Below, piece after piece: positions 24,589-33,713 of a DNA stretch of 37,937 bases. The notes beneath the pieces were generated by a model, which searched no databases, was not told the origin of the DNA, and saw only the letters and a program-made list of their open reading frames with translations. The position numbers were made by a program, and so were the translations under genes. Where the stretch lies: NCBI GenBank assembly GCA_015231435.1, contig JADGBN010000017.1, positions 1 through 37,937 on the forward strand, written 5' to 3'. Position 1 is the stretch's first letter, and each line of letters starts with the position of its first letter. The stretch comes from Gammaproteobacteria bacterium. GTDB lineage: Bacteria > Pseudomonadota > Gammaproteobacteria > Thiohalomonadales > Thiohalomonadaceae.

Positions 24589-24798
24589 ATGGATTTTTTT
24601 GCTACCGACTGGGCAGCAATGACCCTCAATGACTGGATCGGAACAATCATGACAGTGGGGGTATTTATCCTGATGGTTATCGCCTATGTGCTGATACTGC
24701 ATCCTAAAAACAGAGATCACCTGGAGGCGCAACGGCATCTGGTCGATGGACCCGATGGCGAAGCCTTCAGTAAATCGGAGAAACGAGATAATGAGTGA
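24589..24798 (+). CDS. ccoQ: cbb3-type oxidase subunit IV
   Basis: CcoQ is a small one-helix subunit that stabilises the assembled oxidase. Starting at ATG 24589, 4 bases after the ccoO stop, gives 69 residues. A membrane helix at about 17-38 (IGTIMTVGVFILMVIAYVLIL) is followed by a polar tail with HPKNRDHLE. Upstream in-frame starts lie inside ccoO and are not used. The 3' end overlaps ccoP by 8 bases. Confidence 0.9.
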   Translation: MDFFATDWAAMTLNDWIGTIMTVGVFILMVIAYVLILHPKNRDHLEAQRHLVDGPDGEAFSKSEKRDNE

Positions 24799-25636
24799 GA
24801 AAAACCCATTTCCCAATGAGTCCAACACTGGCCATTTTTGGGACGATAATCTGCGTGAACTGGCCAATGATCCGCCCTCCTGGTGGCGCATCGGCTTTCA
24901 CCTGAGCTGGATACTGGTTGTTGTCTATACCATCTACTACCCCTCCTGGCCGTTAATCGACAGCCACTTTAAGGGTATCGCAGGTTGGACATCTATCGGT
25001 GAGTATAACGAAGATCTGCAAGCTATCGAAAAGGTACGCGCCAAGTACGAAGACCAACTGCCTGGCATGAGCGCTTCAGCCATTATTGCTGATGACGAAC
25101 TCAGCAGTTATGTGATGCGTTCAGCCAAAGTACTCTTTGGTGATAACTGCGCGGCTTGTCATGGTGCTGGTGGTGCTGGCAACAGTGGCTATCCGATTCT
25201 GGCAGATGATGATTGGCTCTTTGGTGGCGATGTTGACACCATTGTGCAGACCATCACAGGTGGACGCCAGGCGGTGATGACCGCTCATGGCAAAATCCTC
25301 TCTGAAGAAGAGATCGATAAACTGGCCAATGCCATTGTCGATGGTAAGGTAGCCTCCGAGCCACTCTTCATGGAGAAAGCCTGTTTTGCCTGTCACGGTG
25401 CCGATGCCAAGGGGATGCATGCCCTCGGTTCAGTTAACCTGACTGACGGAATTTGGCGCTTTGCCGAGGCCGATCAACTCGCCAGCGTTAAATACACCAT
25501 TACCCATGGTGTCAATGATGCGTCAGATCCGCAGACCCGCAGTGCGGTCATGCCTGTCTTTGGTGGCACCAAACTGAGCGAAACCGACATTAAAAAGCTG
25601 GCGGTTTATGTCTATAAGCTTGGTGGCGGTCAGTAG
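24791..25636 (+). CDS. ccoP: cbb3-type cytochrome c oxidase subunit III (diheme cytochrome c)
   Basis: CcoP is the diheme electron-entry subunit. The 281-residue protein has the usual N-terminal sequence with NPFPNESNTGHFWDDNLREL. One membrane helix lies at about 34-52, as in single-helix CcoP forms. Two heme c motifs are present: CAACH at 120-124 and CFACH at 198-202. The chosen start ATG 24791 fits the family and has GGAG about 11 bases upstream; an earlier in-frame ATG at 24746 lies in ccoQ. A strong hairpin follows the stop. Confidence 0.97.
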   Translation: MSEKNPFPNESNTGHFWDDNLRELANDPPSWWRIGFHLSWILVVVYTIYYPSWPLIDSHFKGIAGWTSIGEYNEDLQAIEKVRAKYEDQLPGMSASAIIADDELSSYVMRSAKVLFGDNCAACHGAGGAGNSGYPILADDDWLFGGDVDTIVQTITGGRQAVMTAHGKILSEEEIDKLANAIVDGKVASEPLFMEKACFACHGADAKGMHALGSVNLTDGIWRFAEADQLASVKYTITHGVNDASDPQTRSAVMPVFGGTKLSETDIKKLAVYVYKLGGGQ

Positions 25637-25650
25637 CTTAGCCGATTATG

Positions 25651-25687
25651 CAGTGGGCTCACCTGACCGCTTAGGTGAGCCCGACTG
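25651..25687 (+). other. Intercistronic hairpin after ccoP
   Basis: GGGCTCACCT (25655-25664) and AGGTGAGCCC (25673-25682) pair perfectly around an 8-base loop. CAGT and ACTG extend the stem beyond one bulged G. No T-run follows, so it more likely stabilises the ccoNOQP message or attenuates partly than terminates. Confidence 0.75.
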
Positions 25688-25713
25688 CTTCATTTATGAT
25701 AGAGGAGTCAGCA

Positions 25714-25851
25714 ATGAATTTAGCAACCCTGTTTAATGACCCCGTAGCTATGTGGTCAACCATTGTCGTTATCGTCTCAATCGTCATTTTCGCGTTCCTG
25801 TCGTATAAGGTCTACACGTTAATGAATAGCAGTAACTCTCAGGATAAGTAA
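25714..25851 (+). CDS. 45-residue single-helix membrane protein at the end of the cco operon
   Basis: ATG 25714 is preceded by a very good AGAGGAG site at 25701-25707 and opens a 45-codon frame ending with TAA at 25851. The product has a short N-terminal MNLATLFNDPVAMW, one membrane helix (about 14-36) and a polar Asn/Ser tail. From memory, the LF-DPV start and overall plan resemble the small DUF3149 family of unknown function. It lies after ccoP and before the strong terminator at 25874, so it probably shares the cbb3 transcript. Small one-helix subunits such as CcoM are known in other cbb3 oxidases, so an accessory-subunit role is a reasonable guess, not a demonstrated one. Confidence 0.8.
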   Translation: MNLATLFNDPVAMWSTIVVIVSIVIFAFLSYKVYTLMNSSNSQDK

Positions 25852-25873
25852 CACCCGTTCGGCATGTTTTACC

Positions 25874-25905
25874 AAGGCGGTGGTCTAAAACCACCGCCTT
25901 TTTTA
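25874..25905 (+). terminator. Rho-independent terminator of the cco operon
   Basis: AAGGCGGTGGT (25874-25884) pairs perfectly with ACCACCGCCTT (25890-25900) around CTAAA, followed by a T-run. It lies 22 bases after the small membrane-protein gene and before mfd. Confidence 0.95.
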
Positions 25906-25961
25906 TTTTCAGCCTCGCCAAACAGGATGAGAGCCTCTCTTTTCGTTACAATACGCTATCT

Positions 25962-28900
25962 ATGAATCATCACTTAGCAGAACCGTCCGATAACCTTCCT
26001 CACCTGCAACTGCATCAACGCACAGGGGAGTACCGCAACTGGGGAGCGCTCTATGGCAGCAGCATCGGTTTAGTCGCCGCCCAGGCAGCGCTTAGCAATC
26101 AGCAGTTCATTCTGTTGGTCACCAGCGATATGCAGAGTGCCAACCGTCTAATGGATGAGATCCGTTTTTATCTTAACGGCGCTCCGGATAGCCCTCCCCT
26201 GTTAGTCTTCCCCGACTGGGAGATCCTTCCCTACGATCGTTTCTCGCCGCACCAGGATATTATCTCGGAACGGCTGCGCACACTCTATCAGTTACCCCAA
26301 CTAAAACGGGGTATTCTCGTGGTGCCTGTCGCCACCCTAATGCAGCGCCTCCCGCCCCGCCACTATGTCGAGGCACACACCCTGCTGCTATCATTGGGTG
26401 ATCATCTGCCCCTTGAGGCGACCCGACAAAAGCTCGAGGCTTACGGCTATCGTTGTGTGCAACAGGTAATGGATCACGGTGAGTTCGCTATTCGTGGCAG
26501 CCTGCTTGATCTCTACCCCAGCGGTAGCCGTCACCCTTTTCGCCTTGAGCTTTTTGATGATGAGCTAGAGACCATTCGCCGCTTTGATGTAGAAACGCAG
26601 CGTTCCGGTGAAAAGATCGATCGAATTAACCTTTTGCCGGCGCGTGAGTTTCCCCTTGACGATGACGCCATTCGCAACTTTCGTCAACGCTTTCGTACCA
26701 CCATTGCCGGAGATCCACAACAAAACAGCCTCTACCGGGAGATTAGTAAAGGGATCGTTCCGGCTGGTGTTGATCAATATCTCCCCCTCTTTTTTGATGC
26801 GCTGGAGACCCTTTTCCACTATCTTCCCCAAGCGTGTTATCTGCTAACCGTTGAGCCCCTCGATGCGGCGATTCAAAGTTTTCGCAGTGAAATTAAAGAT
26901 CGCTATGAGCTGTCACGTTTTAACAGTGAACGTACCCCGTTACCTCCAGCACACCTCTATCTTGCTGATGATGAACTATATGGCGCTTTTAAGCAGCTGC
27001 CGCGACACCGCCTAATGCAGTTTGAAATTGAAAAAGGGGGTGAAAACCTTAACACGGCACTCCCCCCGGCGCTCACCCTCGACAGCCGCCAACACCCCCC
27101 CTCCGCTGCACTCGAAGCCTTTTACACAAAATTCACGGGACGTACCCTCTTTGTCGCTGACTCTCCCGGGCGTCGCGAAGTCCTGCAACAACTGCTCGCC
27201 GGCCTCGGTATCCGTCCACAGTTTAGCGACAGCTGGCAGCACTTTATCCATAGTGACAGTCGCTGCGCGATCACTATCGGACAACTTGAAGCAGGTCTCT
27301 ATCTTCCTGATAGTCTGGTGGTTATTAGTGAATCGCAACTTTTTGGCAATCAGGTACAACAGCGCCGTCGTCGCCAGCGTCGCCAACGTGACAGCGACGC
27401 CATGGTGCGTAACCTGGCGGAGTTGACGATTGCCGATGCCGTGGTACATGAAGATCATGGTGTCGGTCGCTTTCTTGGACTGCAGCGCCTAAATCTGGGT
27501 GGCTACGAGAGTGAGTTTCTTGCCCTTGAGTATGCCGGAGGCGATAAACTTTATGTTCCTGTCACCTCACTGCACCTAATCAGCCGATATACCGGTATTG
27601 ATCCTGACAAAGCACCTCTGCACCGCTTGGGCAGCGGTCAGTGGGAAAAAGCAAAACGCCAGGCAAAGGAGAAGATCCGCGATGTCGCGGCCGAACTGCT
27701 CGCTATTTATGCTGAGCGTGAGGCACGTAGCGGCTTCTCCTACACCATTGACAGTAACGCCTATCAACAGTTCTCCTCTGCCTTCCCCTTTGAGGAGACG
27801 CCGGATCAGGAGGACGCTATTCATGCGGTGGTTGCTGATATGCAGAGTCCGCGCCCCATGGATCGGCTTATCTGTGGCGATGTCGGCTTTGGCAAAACCG
27901 AGGTAGCGATGCGTGCCGCGTTTATTGCGGTGATGGGGGGTAAACAGGTTGCCGTATTGGTACCCACCACGCTGCTCTCAGAGCAGCATCTCAATAACTT
28001 TCAGGATCGCTTTGCTGATTGGCCTGTAGAGATCGCCGCACTGTCACGTTTTCGCTCCGCTAAAGAGCAGAAAACAGTGATTGAGGGGCTGGAGAGCGGC
28101 AAAATTGATATTGTCATTGGCACCCACAAACTGATTCAGGATGGCATTAAATACCCCCGTCTCGGGCTGGTGATTATCGATGAGGAGCATCGCTTCGGGG
28201 TGCGTCAGAAAGATCGCTTTAAGGCGCTGCGTGCGCAGGTCGATATACTAACACTCACCGCCACGCCGATCCCCCGCACCCTCAATATGGCACTGGGGGG
28301 GATGCGTGAACTTTCGATTATCGCCTCACCTCCGGCGCGCCGTCTTGCAGTCAAAACCTTTGTTCATGAGTGGGAAAATGGGCTAATTCGTGAAGCTTCA
28401 TTACGCGAGATCAAACGCGGCGGGCAGATCTACTTTCTCCATAATGATGTCGAGAGCATCGAAAAGATGGCACGCGATCTAAGCGCGCTACTGCCTGAGG
28501 CGAGCGTTGCGATTGCCCATGGTCAGATGCGCGAACGTGAGCTTGAACAGGTGATGCGCGATTTTTATCATCAACGCTACAATATTCTTGTCTGTACCAC
28601 CATTATTGAAACCGGTATCGATATCCCCAGCGCCAACACCATTATTATTAATCGCGCAGATCGCCTTGGGCTGGCACAACTTTACCAGTTAAGAGGCCGT
28701 GTTGGCCGTTCCCATCACCGTGCTTATGCTTACCTGCTGGTCCCCTCCACCAAGGTGATGAGCAGTGACGCCCGCAAACGTCTTGAGGCGATCGAGGCAA
28801 TTGAGACCCTAGGAACCGGCTTTACGCTGGCAACCCATGATCTCGAAATTCGCGGTGCCGGAGAGTTACTGGGCGAGGATCAGAGCGGCCAGATGCAGGA

Positions 28901-29435
28901 GATCGGCTTCACCCTTTACGCAGAGCTCCTCGATCGGACGGTAAAAGCCCTTAAAGAGGGGCGGGATCTGAATTTAGATATCACCGCAGCGACCCCCGGC
29001 GTTGAGATTGAAATTGGTGTCGCTGCACTCATTCCTGACGATTATATTGTCGATATTCATACCCGTCTGATTCTCTATAAAAGACTCTCGGCAACCTGTG
29101 ATCTGGCGACCATTGATGATCTTCAGGCGGAAATTGTCGATCGCTTTGGCCCGCTGCCGGAGGCGACACAAACCCTCTTTAGCTTAAGCCGTCTTAAACA
29201 GCGACTGCCACCCTTGGGCATTGAAAAAGTGGAGGTCGGTCCAGAGTTCGGGCGCCTGAGCTTTATCGCCAAACCGCCGCTAGAGCCCATGATAGTCATT
29301 CGCCTAATTCAAAGCGAACCGCAGCGCTATCAGCTAGATAGTCAGCAACGACTCAAATGGCTTGAGAAGATGGCCAGCGGCAGAGAGCGACTAACCGCGG
29401 TGACCCGTCTGTTAGATCTGCTGGAGGGAAAATAG
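25962..29435 (+). CDS. mfd: Transcription-repair coupling factor
   Basis: Mfd displaces RNA polymerase stalled at DNA damage and recruits UvrA. The protein is 1157 residues (E. coli 1148). It has an N-terminal UvrB-like region (about 15-350), the RNA-polymerase-interaction domain around residues 480-560 (DAVVHEDHGVGRFLGL), then the RecG-like helicase core. Walker A is GDVGFGKT at 639-646, the DEEH box is at 740-743, TATPIPRT is near 770, and QLRGRVGRS is visible in motif VI. The C-terminal TRCF domain is complete. ATG 25962 has no strong ribosome-binding site. It appears to be its own unit after the cco terminator. Confidence 0.98.
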   Translation: MNHHLAEPSDNLPHLQLHQRTGEYRNWGALYGSSIGLVAAQAALSNQQFILLVTSDMQSANRLMDEIRFYLNGAPDSPPLLVFPDWEILPYDRFSPHQDIISERLRTLYQLPQLKRGILVVPVATLMQRLPPRHYVEAHTLLLSLGDHLPLEATRQKLEAYGYRCVQQVMDHGEFAIRGSLLDLYPSGSRHPFRLELFDDELETIRRFDVETQRSGEKIDRINLLPAREFPLDDDAIRNFRQRFRTTIAGDPQQNSLYREISKGIVPAGVDQYLPLFFDALETLFHYLPQACYLLTVEPLDAAIQSFRSEIKDRYELSRFNSERTPLPPAHLYLADDELYGAFKQLPRHRLMQFEIEKGGENLNTALPPALTLDSRQHPPSAALEAFYTKFTGRTLFVADSPGRREVLQQLLAGLGIRPQFSDSWQHFIHSDSRCAITIGQLEAGLYLPDSLVVISESQLFGNQVQQRRRRQRRQRDSDAMVRNLAELTIADAVVHEDHGVGRFLGLQRLNLGGYESEFLALEYAGGDKLYVPVTSLHLISRYTGIDPDKAPLHRLGSGQWEKAKRQAKEKIRDVAAELLAIYAEREARSGFSYTIDSNAYQQFSSAFPFEETPDQEDAIHAVVADMQSPRPMDRLICGDVGFGKTEVAMRAAFIAVMGGKQVAVLVPTTLLSEQHLNNFQDRFADWPVEIAALSRFRSAKEQKTVIEGLESGKIDIVIGTHKLIQDGIKYPRLGLVIIDEEHRFGVRQKDRFKALRAQVDILTLTATPIPRTLNMALGGMRELSIIASPPARRLAVKTFVHEWENGLIREASLREIKRGGQIYFLHNDVESIEKMARDLSALLPEASVAIAHGQMRERELEQVMRDFYHQRYNILVCTTIIETGIDIPSANTIIINRADRLGLAQLYQLRGRVGRSHHRAYAYLLVPSTKVMSSDARKRLEAIEAIETLGTGFTLATHDLEIRGAGELLGEDQSGQMQEIGFTLYAELLDRTVKALKEGRDLNLDITAATPGVEIEIGVAALIPDDYIVDIHTRLILYKRLSATCDLATIDDLQAEIVDRFGPLPEATQTLFSLSRLKQRLPPLGIEKVEVGPEFGRLSFIAKPPLEPMIVIRLIQSEPQRYQLDSQQRLKWLEKMASGRERLTAVTRLLDLLEGK

Positions 29436-29448
29436 GGACAACTGGGGC

Positions 29449-29475
29449 TAAAGTTCTCTTCTGCGGTGCCGCTCT
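29449..29475 (+). promoter_or_regulatory. Weak candidate sigma-28 (FliA) promoter
   Basis: TAAAGTTC (29449-29456), an 11-base spacer and GCCGCTCT (29468-29475) resemble the FliA consensus TAAAGTTT-N11-GCCGATAA. Agreement is 7 of 8 in the -35 part and 5 of 8 in the -10 part. It lies 49 bases before the next gene. This is a pattern match only. Confidence 0.25.
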
Positions 29476-29524
29476 ATTGAGCGACAGGGGTTTTTGCCAC
29501 TGTGCAGCATCGAGGAGAACAGAG

Positions 29525-30637
29525 ATGAAAATAGAGAGTAGTTCCATTCAGTTACAGGCTGGCCACCTCTTCCAGCAGACACATATTGAACGCGAAAAGC
29601 TGACCGCTTGGGGTAAGGATGGCCAACGTCTTGAGATGAGCCGTTATGCCGAGCAGCGGCAAAACAGTTTCGCCCACATTCAAGAGCAGCGTCAACAGAT
29701 TAAAAGTAGTATTGAACAGCTCTCCATCTCCTCTTTAGCGCAAAAATCGGCACCGCAGAAAGCACTGCTCAAACCTGAAGATGAGATCACTGATAACGAG
29801 ACAATCGGTGATGCCAAAATGACCATGTTAAGAATGATGGTGGAGCAGTTTACCGGGCGCAAAATTGAGCTTTTTAACCCCAATAAACTTCGCGGCGATA
29901 TTTCACAAAGTGACGCTGCTGCCGCACCACAACCACCCCGTAACGGCGCTGCTGACGCCCCTCGGGATGAGGGGTGGGGAGTCGTTTACGATCACTACGA
30001 ATCCTACACCGAGCAGGAGTCCACCCGATTTCAGGCCACTGGCGAAGTAAAAACCAGTGATGGGCAATCCATTAAAATCAATCTTGAGCTTAATCTTGCC
30101 CGCTCCTTTACCCAAGAGTCACAAGTTTCCGTGCGGGCGGGGGATGCCTTAAAAGATCCGCTGGTAATTAACTTTGCCGGCAGTGCCGCCGAACTCGGTG
30201 AGCGTAACTTCCGTTTTGATATTGATGCCGATGGTAATCTCGAACAGATCGCTATGTTGCGCTCAGGCAGCGGCTTTCTCGCCCTTGATAAAAATAGTGA
30301 TCAGAAAATTAATAATGGCAGTGAGCTCTTTGGCCCCCGCAGCGGCAATGGTTTTGCCGAGCTTGCAGCCTATGATGAGGATAACAACCAGTGGATTGAC
30401 AGTAACGACTCCGTCTACGATCGCCTGCGTATCTGGTCCGTCGATGGCAGCGGTAAACAGCAACTGATGGGGCTGGGGCAACAGGGTATTGGTGCCATCT
30501 ATCTTGGCAATATTGAGACACCGTTTCTGCTTAAGGATAACCAAAACAGCACCCTCGGGGCGGTCGCGGCAAGCAGCATTTTTCTGCGCGAAAACGGCAC
30601 GGCAGGAACCGTACAACATATTGATCTGGCGGTATAG
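29525..30637 (+). CDS. Uncharacterised protein with EF-hand-like calcium-binding loops
   Basis: The 370-residue protein has no signal peptide or membrane helix. The N-terminal 90 residues are Gln/Ser-rich and helical. A Pro/Ala-rich linker (about 135-150) follows, then a beta-rich middle. The C-terminal part carries two Asp/Asn-rich loops, DKNSDQKINNGSE and DEDNNQWIDSNDS, which resemble EF-hand or dockerin-type calcium sites. They are followed by LRIWSVDG and a conserved-looking tail ending TVQHIDLAV. I recall similar uncharacterised proteins in Pseudomonas and relatives, but no function. The start ATG 29525, with GAGGAG at 29512-29517, is preferred over an earlier in-frame ATG at 29477. Confidence 0.75.
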   Translation: MKIESSSIQLQAGHLFQQTHIEREKLTAWGKDGQRLEMSRYAEQRQNSFAHIQEQRQQIKSSIEQLSISSLAQKSAPQKALLKPEDEITDNETIGDAKMTMLRMMVEQFTGRKIELFNPNKLRGDISQSDAAAAPQPPRNGAADAPRDEGWGVVYDHYESYTEQESTRFQATGEVKTSDGQSIKINLELNLARSFTQESQVSVRAGDALKDPLVINFAGSAAELGERNFRFDIDADGNLEQIAMLRSGSGFLALDKNSDQKINNGSELFGPRSGNGFAELAAYDEDNNQWIDSNDSVYDRLRIWSVDGSGKQQLMGLGQQGIGAIYLGNIETPFLLKDNQNSTLGAVAASSIFLRENGTAGTVQHIDLAV

Positions 30638-30687
30638 GCGGCGCAATTCGCGCAGTGCAACGGTTCTCGGCGCAATCTGTACCAGGA

Positions 30688-31572
30688 TTAGGAAGCTACG
30701 GACGGCACTGCCAACTCGCTGAGCATTTGAATTAAAGCATCGCGCCAGTGAGGCGGTTGCCATGCGGCAAGCCGCCAGCTATCACCCTTCTCCAACACAC
30801 TATAGGCAGGGCGCAAGGCAGCTGTCGGGTAATCCTGCGTCGTGATCGGATTAATCACTACCTCACGTTGCAGTAACCCTAAACGTTGCCCCTCCTGATA
30901 GATTGCCACAGCAAAGTCGTACCAGCTTGCTACCCCTAAATCAGTGACATGCAACGTCCCCTGCAACACCTTATGCTGCTGCAGTAGTCGCCAAATAAGG
31001 GTAGCAATGGTCGCCGCCCAAGTGGGTGTGCCGATCTGGTCAACCACCACACCCAGCTGCGATCGCTCGCGCATTAGACGCAACATGGTTTTAACAAAGT
31101 TCTGCCCATGACTCGAATAGACCCAGGCGGTACGCAAAATGAGTGCATTATCCCCTAATATGTCGCGCACCCGCGCCTCACCCTGCCACTTGCTTTGACC
31201 ATAAACACTTAAGGGATCGGCGGTGCTATCCGGGGTATAGGGGGTCGATTGCCGACCATTAAAGATAAAGTCAGTCGAGAGGTGAATAAAGTGGGCATTA
31301 ATCTCTTTAACCGCCTGTGCCAAATTGGCTGCACCATCACGATTAATTGCAAAAGCACGCTCCGATTCACTCTCAGCACGATCAACTGCGGTATAGGCGG
31401 CACAGTTAATGACAACCTCGGGAAGAGATTGCGAAAAGTAGCGTTGCACTGCTGAAAAATCGGTAATATCTAGCGCTTGGCGCCCACAGGCATCCAGCGT
31501 CACCCCTAGAGGCGTCTGCCGCTGCAGCTCCCAGCCAACCTGCCCATCGGCTCCGGTGAGAAGGACGCGCAT
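30688..31572 (-). CDS. rfbD: dTDP-4-dehydrorhamnose reductase
   Basis: RfbD (RmlD) reduces dTDP-4-dehydro-L-rhamnose with NAD(P)H, the last step to dTDP-L-rhamnose. The 294-residue short-chain reductase starts MRVLLTGADGQVGWELQ, with the GxxGxxG nucleotide site. It has INCAAYTAVDRAE, the catalytic Ser/Thr region HLSTDFIFNG, and YGQSKWQGE with the catalytic Tyr-x3-Lys. ATG 31572 directly follows the rfbC stop. It is the last gene of the block and converges on the EF-hand-like gene; no clear terminator lies between them. Confidence 0.96.
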   Translation of the reverse strand: MRVLLTGADGQVGWELQRQTPLGVTLDACGRQALDITDFSAVQRYFSQSLPEVVINCAAYTAVDRAESESERAFAINRDGAANLAQAVKEINAHFIHLSTDFIFNGRQSTPYTPDSTADPLSVYGQSKWQGEARVRDILGDNALILRTAWVYSSHGQNFVKTMLRLMRERSQLGVVVDQIGTPTWAATIATLIWRLLQQHKVLQGTLHVTDLGVASWYDFAVAIYQEGQRLGLLQREVVINPITTQDYPTAALRPAYSVLEKGDSWRLAAWQPPHWRDALIQMLSELAVPSVAS

Positions 31573-32121
31573 TTAAGCAAAGAGCTCCGCTTCACCCAAG
31601 GGCAGGCCCGCAAGATCTTTAGCCGAGAGCAGCGGTGACATATTAGCGATTAATGGCCACTTAATTGCCAAATCAGGATCATCCCAACGAATCGATCGCT
31701 CATATTGCGGGGCGTAAAGATCACTGCATTTATAGGTAAACTCGGCCACTTCACTTATCACATAAAAGCCGTGGGCAAACCCCGGTGGTACCCAAAGCTG
31801 CCGCTGATTATCCTCACTGAGGATCTCACCGACCCATTGTCCAAAGGTGGGAGAGCTGCGGCGAATATCGACCGCCACATCAAACACCTCACCCCGGGTC
31901 ACACGCACTAGCTTCCCCTGGGTTTGCGCAATTTGGTAATGTAAACCCCGCAACGTCCCCTGCACCGAGCGACTATGGTTATCCTGCACGAAGTTGGCGG
32001 TAATGCCGCCTGCTGCAAACTTCGCCTGATGATAGGTCTCCATAAAAAAGCCGCGTGAATCACCAAAAACCTGGGGAATAACCAGCATCACCTCAGGGAT
32101 CGTTGTTGCGATAAATTGCAT
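31573..32121 (-). CDS. rfbC: dTDP-4-dehydrorhamnose 3,5-epimerase
   Basis: RfbC (RmlC) epimerises dTDP-4-dehydro-6-deoxy-D-glucose at C3 and C5. The 182-residue cupin shows GDSRGFFMETYH, FVQDNHSRSVQGTLRGLHYQ with the catalytic His, GEVFDVAVDIRRSSPTFG and WVPPGFAHGF. Its start has a clear AGGAGA site. The gap from rfbA is 13 bases and the next gene begins immediately after its stop. Confidence 0.97.
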   Translation of the reverse strand: MQFIATTIPEVMLVIPQVFGDSRGFFMETYHQAKFAAGGITANFVQDNHSRSVQGTLRGLHYQIAQTQGKLVRVTRGEVFDVAVDIRRSSPTFGQWVGEILSEDNQRQLWVPPGFAHGFYVISEVAEFTYKCSDLYAPQYERSIRWDDPDLAIKWPLIANMSPLLSAKDLAGLPLGEAELFA

Positions 32122-32134
32122 CTATCTCTCCTGG

Positions 32135-33016
32135 TTAATCAAAACGCTGCGCCTGCCGGGCAACCTGTAGCAGATAATTTCCATAACCACTCTTTTGCAG
32201 GGGTTTGGCAACGCGCTCTAACTGCTCGCGGTCGATATAACCCATTCGATAGGCGATCTCCTCAATACAGGAGATCTTTAACCCCTGACGTGCCTCGACC
32301 ACCTGAATAAAGTTAGCGGCATCCAACAGTGAATCATGGGTACCGGTATCCAGCCAAGCACTGCCACGACCAAGCTTCTCCAGATGCAGCTCACCCGCTT
32401 CAAGATAGAGACGGTTCAAGTCGGTGATCTCAAGCTCTCCGCGCGCCGATGGTTTTACCCGTTTGGCCATTTCAACCACTTTATTATCATAAAAATAGAG
32501 TCCGGTCACCGCATAATTGGATTTTGGTTGCAGCGGTTTCTCCTCCAGCTCTAGCACACGATTGGCGCTGTCAAAAGTTACCACCCCATAACGTTCGGGA
32601 TCTTGCACGTAATAGCCAAAAATCGTTGCGCCCACCTGTCGCGCGGCGGCGAGTTGCATCTTTTGCCGCAAACCATGACCATAAAAAATATTATCACCTA
32701 AGACCAGTGCAGCAGCCTCACCGGCAAGAAACTCCTCGCCAATAAGAAACGCCTGAGCCAAACCATCGGGACTCGGCTGCACCGCATAGCTCAGCGCAAT
32801 GCCAATCTGGCTGCCATCGCCTAACAGGCGCTGAAATCCGGCGCTATCCTCAGGGGTGGTGATAATTAATATCTCCCGCAGCCCCGCTAGCATTAACACG
32901 GATAACGGATAGTAGATCATCGGCTTATCATAGACCGGCATCAGCTGCTTGCTTACCGGAATCGTCAGCGGATGCAGACGGGTACCACTCCCCCCCGCAA
33001 GAATAATACCTTTCAT
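32135..33016 (-). CDS. rfbA: Glucose-1-phosphate thymidylyltransferase
   Basis: RfbA (RmlA) makes dTDP-glucose from dTTP and glucose-1-phosphate. The 293-residue protein has the nucleotidyltransferase signature [11 protein letters not shown] at residues 8-18, [17 protein letters not shown], the metal-site [30 protein letters not shown] and [18 protein letters not shown]. rfbB, the 4,6-dehydratase needed between RfbA and RfbC, is not in this window. The gene follows cysC by 20 bases. Confidence 0.97.
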   Translation of the reverse strand: MKGIILAGGSGTRLHPLTIPVSKQLMPVYDKPMIYYPLSVLMLAGLREILIITTPEDSAGFQRLLGDGSQIGIALSYAVQPSPDGLAQAFLIGEEFLAGEAAALVLGDNIFYGHGLRQKMQLAAARQVGATIFGYYVQDPERYGVVTFDSANRVLELEEKPLQPKSNYAVTGLYFYDNKVVEMAKRVKPSARGELEITDLNRLYLEAGELHLEKLGRGSAWLDTGTHDSLLDAANFIQVVEARQGLKISCIEEIAYRMGYIDREQLERVAKPLQKSGYGNYLLQVARQAQRFD

Positions 33017-33036
33017 CTTAAATAACCCTTTGCAAA

Positions 33037-33651
33037 TTAAGAAGTTGTCACCGAGGAGATAACTGCGCGCTCCGTCAGTAACTGGAGTAGTGACGCAACC
33101 CCTTCGGCAACCGAACAGGAGGCGGTGTTAATCACCAAATCGGGGTTATCGGGCGTTTCGTAGGGGGCGGAGATCCCGGTAAAATTAGCCACCTCACCAT
33201 TTCTCGCCCGCTTGTATAGCCCTTTAACATCACGCGCCTCACACACCGCCACGCTTGCCTCACAGTAAACTTCAAGAAACTCACCATGGGGCACCAAACC
33301 GCGTACCCGCGCCCGATCTTCGCGAAAAGGGGAGATAAAAGCCGTTAGCACAATCACCCCCGCCTCCAGCATTAACTTGGCAACTTCGCCAACCCTGCGA
33401 ATATTTTCTCGGCGATCCGCCTCGCTAAAGCCGAGATCCTGACAAAGACCATGACGCACATTATCGCCATCCATGACAAAGGTTCGACAACCACGCTGGT
33501 AAAGCGCCTCCTCCAAGGCATGGGCCAAGGTTGACTTGCCTGAACCGCTTAAACCGGTAAACCAGATAATCACCGAGGGGTGTTGATTCTGTTGCTGACG
33601 CATCTGGCGCGTCACCGTCGCGTGATGCCAAACCACATTAGCACTCATCAT
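33037..33651 (-). CDS. cysC: Adenylylsulfate (APS) kinase
   Basis: CysC phosphorylates APS to PAPS, the sulfate donor for sulfotransferases and assimilatory reduction. The 204-residue protein has the P-loop [38 protein letters not shown] (the APS-binding motif), and [11 protein letters not shown]. The C-terminal part [23 protein letters not shown] is typical. No cysD or cysN lies nearby; instead it sits between an RfaH-like factor and rhamnose genes. That could mean PAPS is used to sulfate a polysaccharide, though this is only inference. Two ATG codons in tandem make the start uncertain by one residue. Confidence 0.96.
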   Translation of the reverse strand: MMSANVVWHHATVTRQMRQQQNQHPSVIIWFTGLSGSGKSTLAHALEEALYQRGCRTFVMDGDNVRHGLCQDLGFSEADRRENIRRVGEVAKLMLEAGVIVLTAFISPFREDRARVRGLVPHGEFLEVYCEASVAVCEARDVKGLYKRARNGEVANFTGISAPYETPDNPDLVINTASCSVAEGVASLLQLLTERAVISSVTTS

Positions 33652-33713
33652 TCTCTCCTCTGTGATAGCGCATCGCCATTAACAACTGAAGTTTTCGTCA
33701 TCCATAAACCCCG

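Noticed and set aside
31985-32010. GGCGGTA motif as an ops element for the RfaH-like factor
   Set aside because: It is on the non-transcribed orientation inside rfbC and lacks the rest of the ops consensus.
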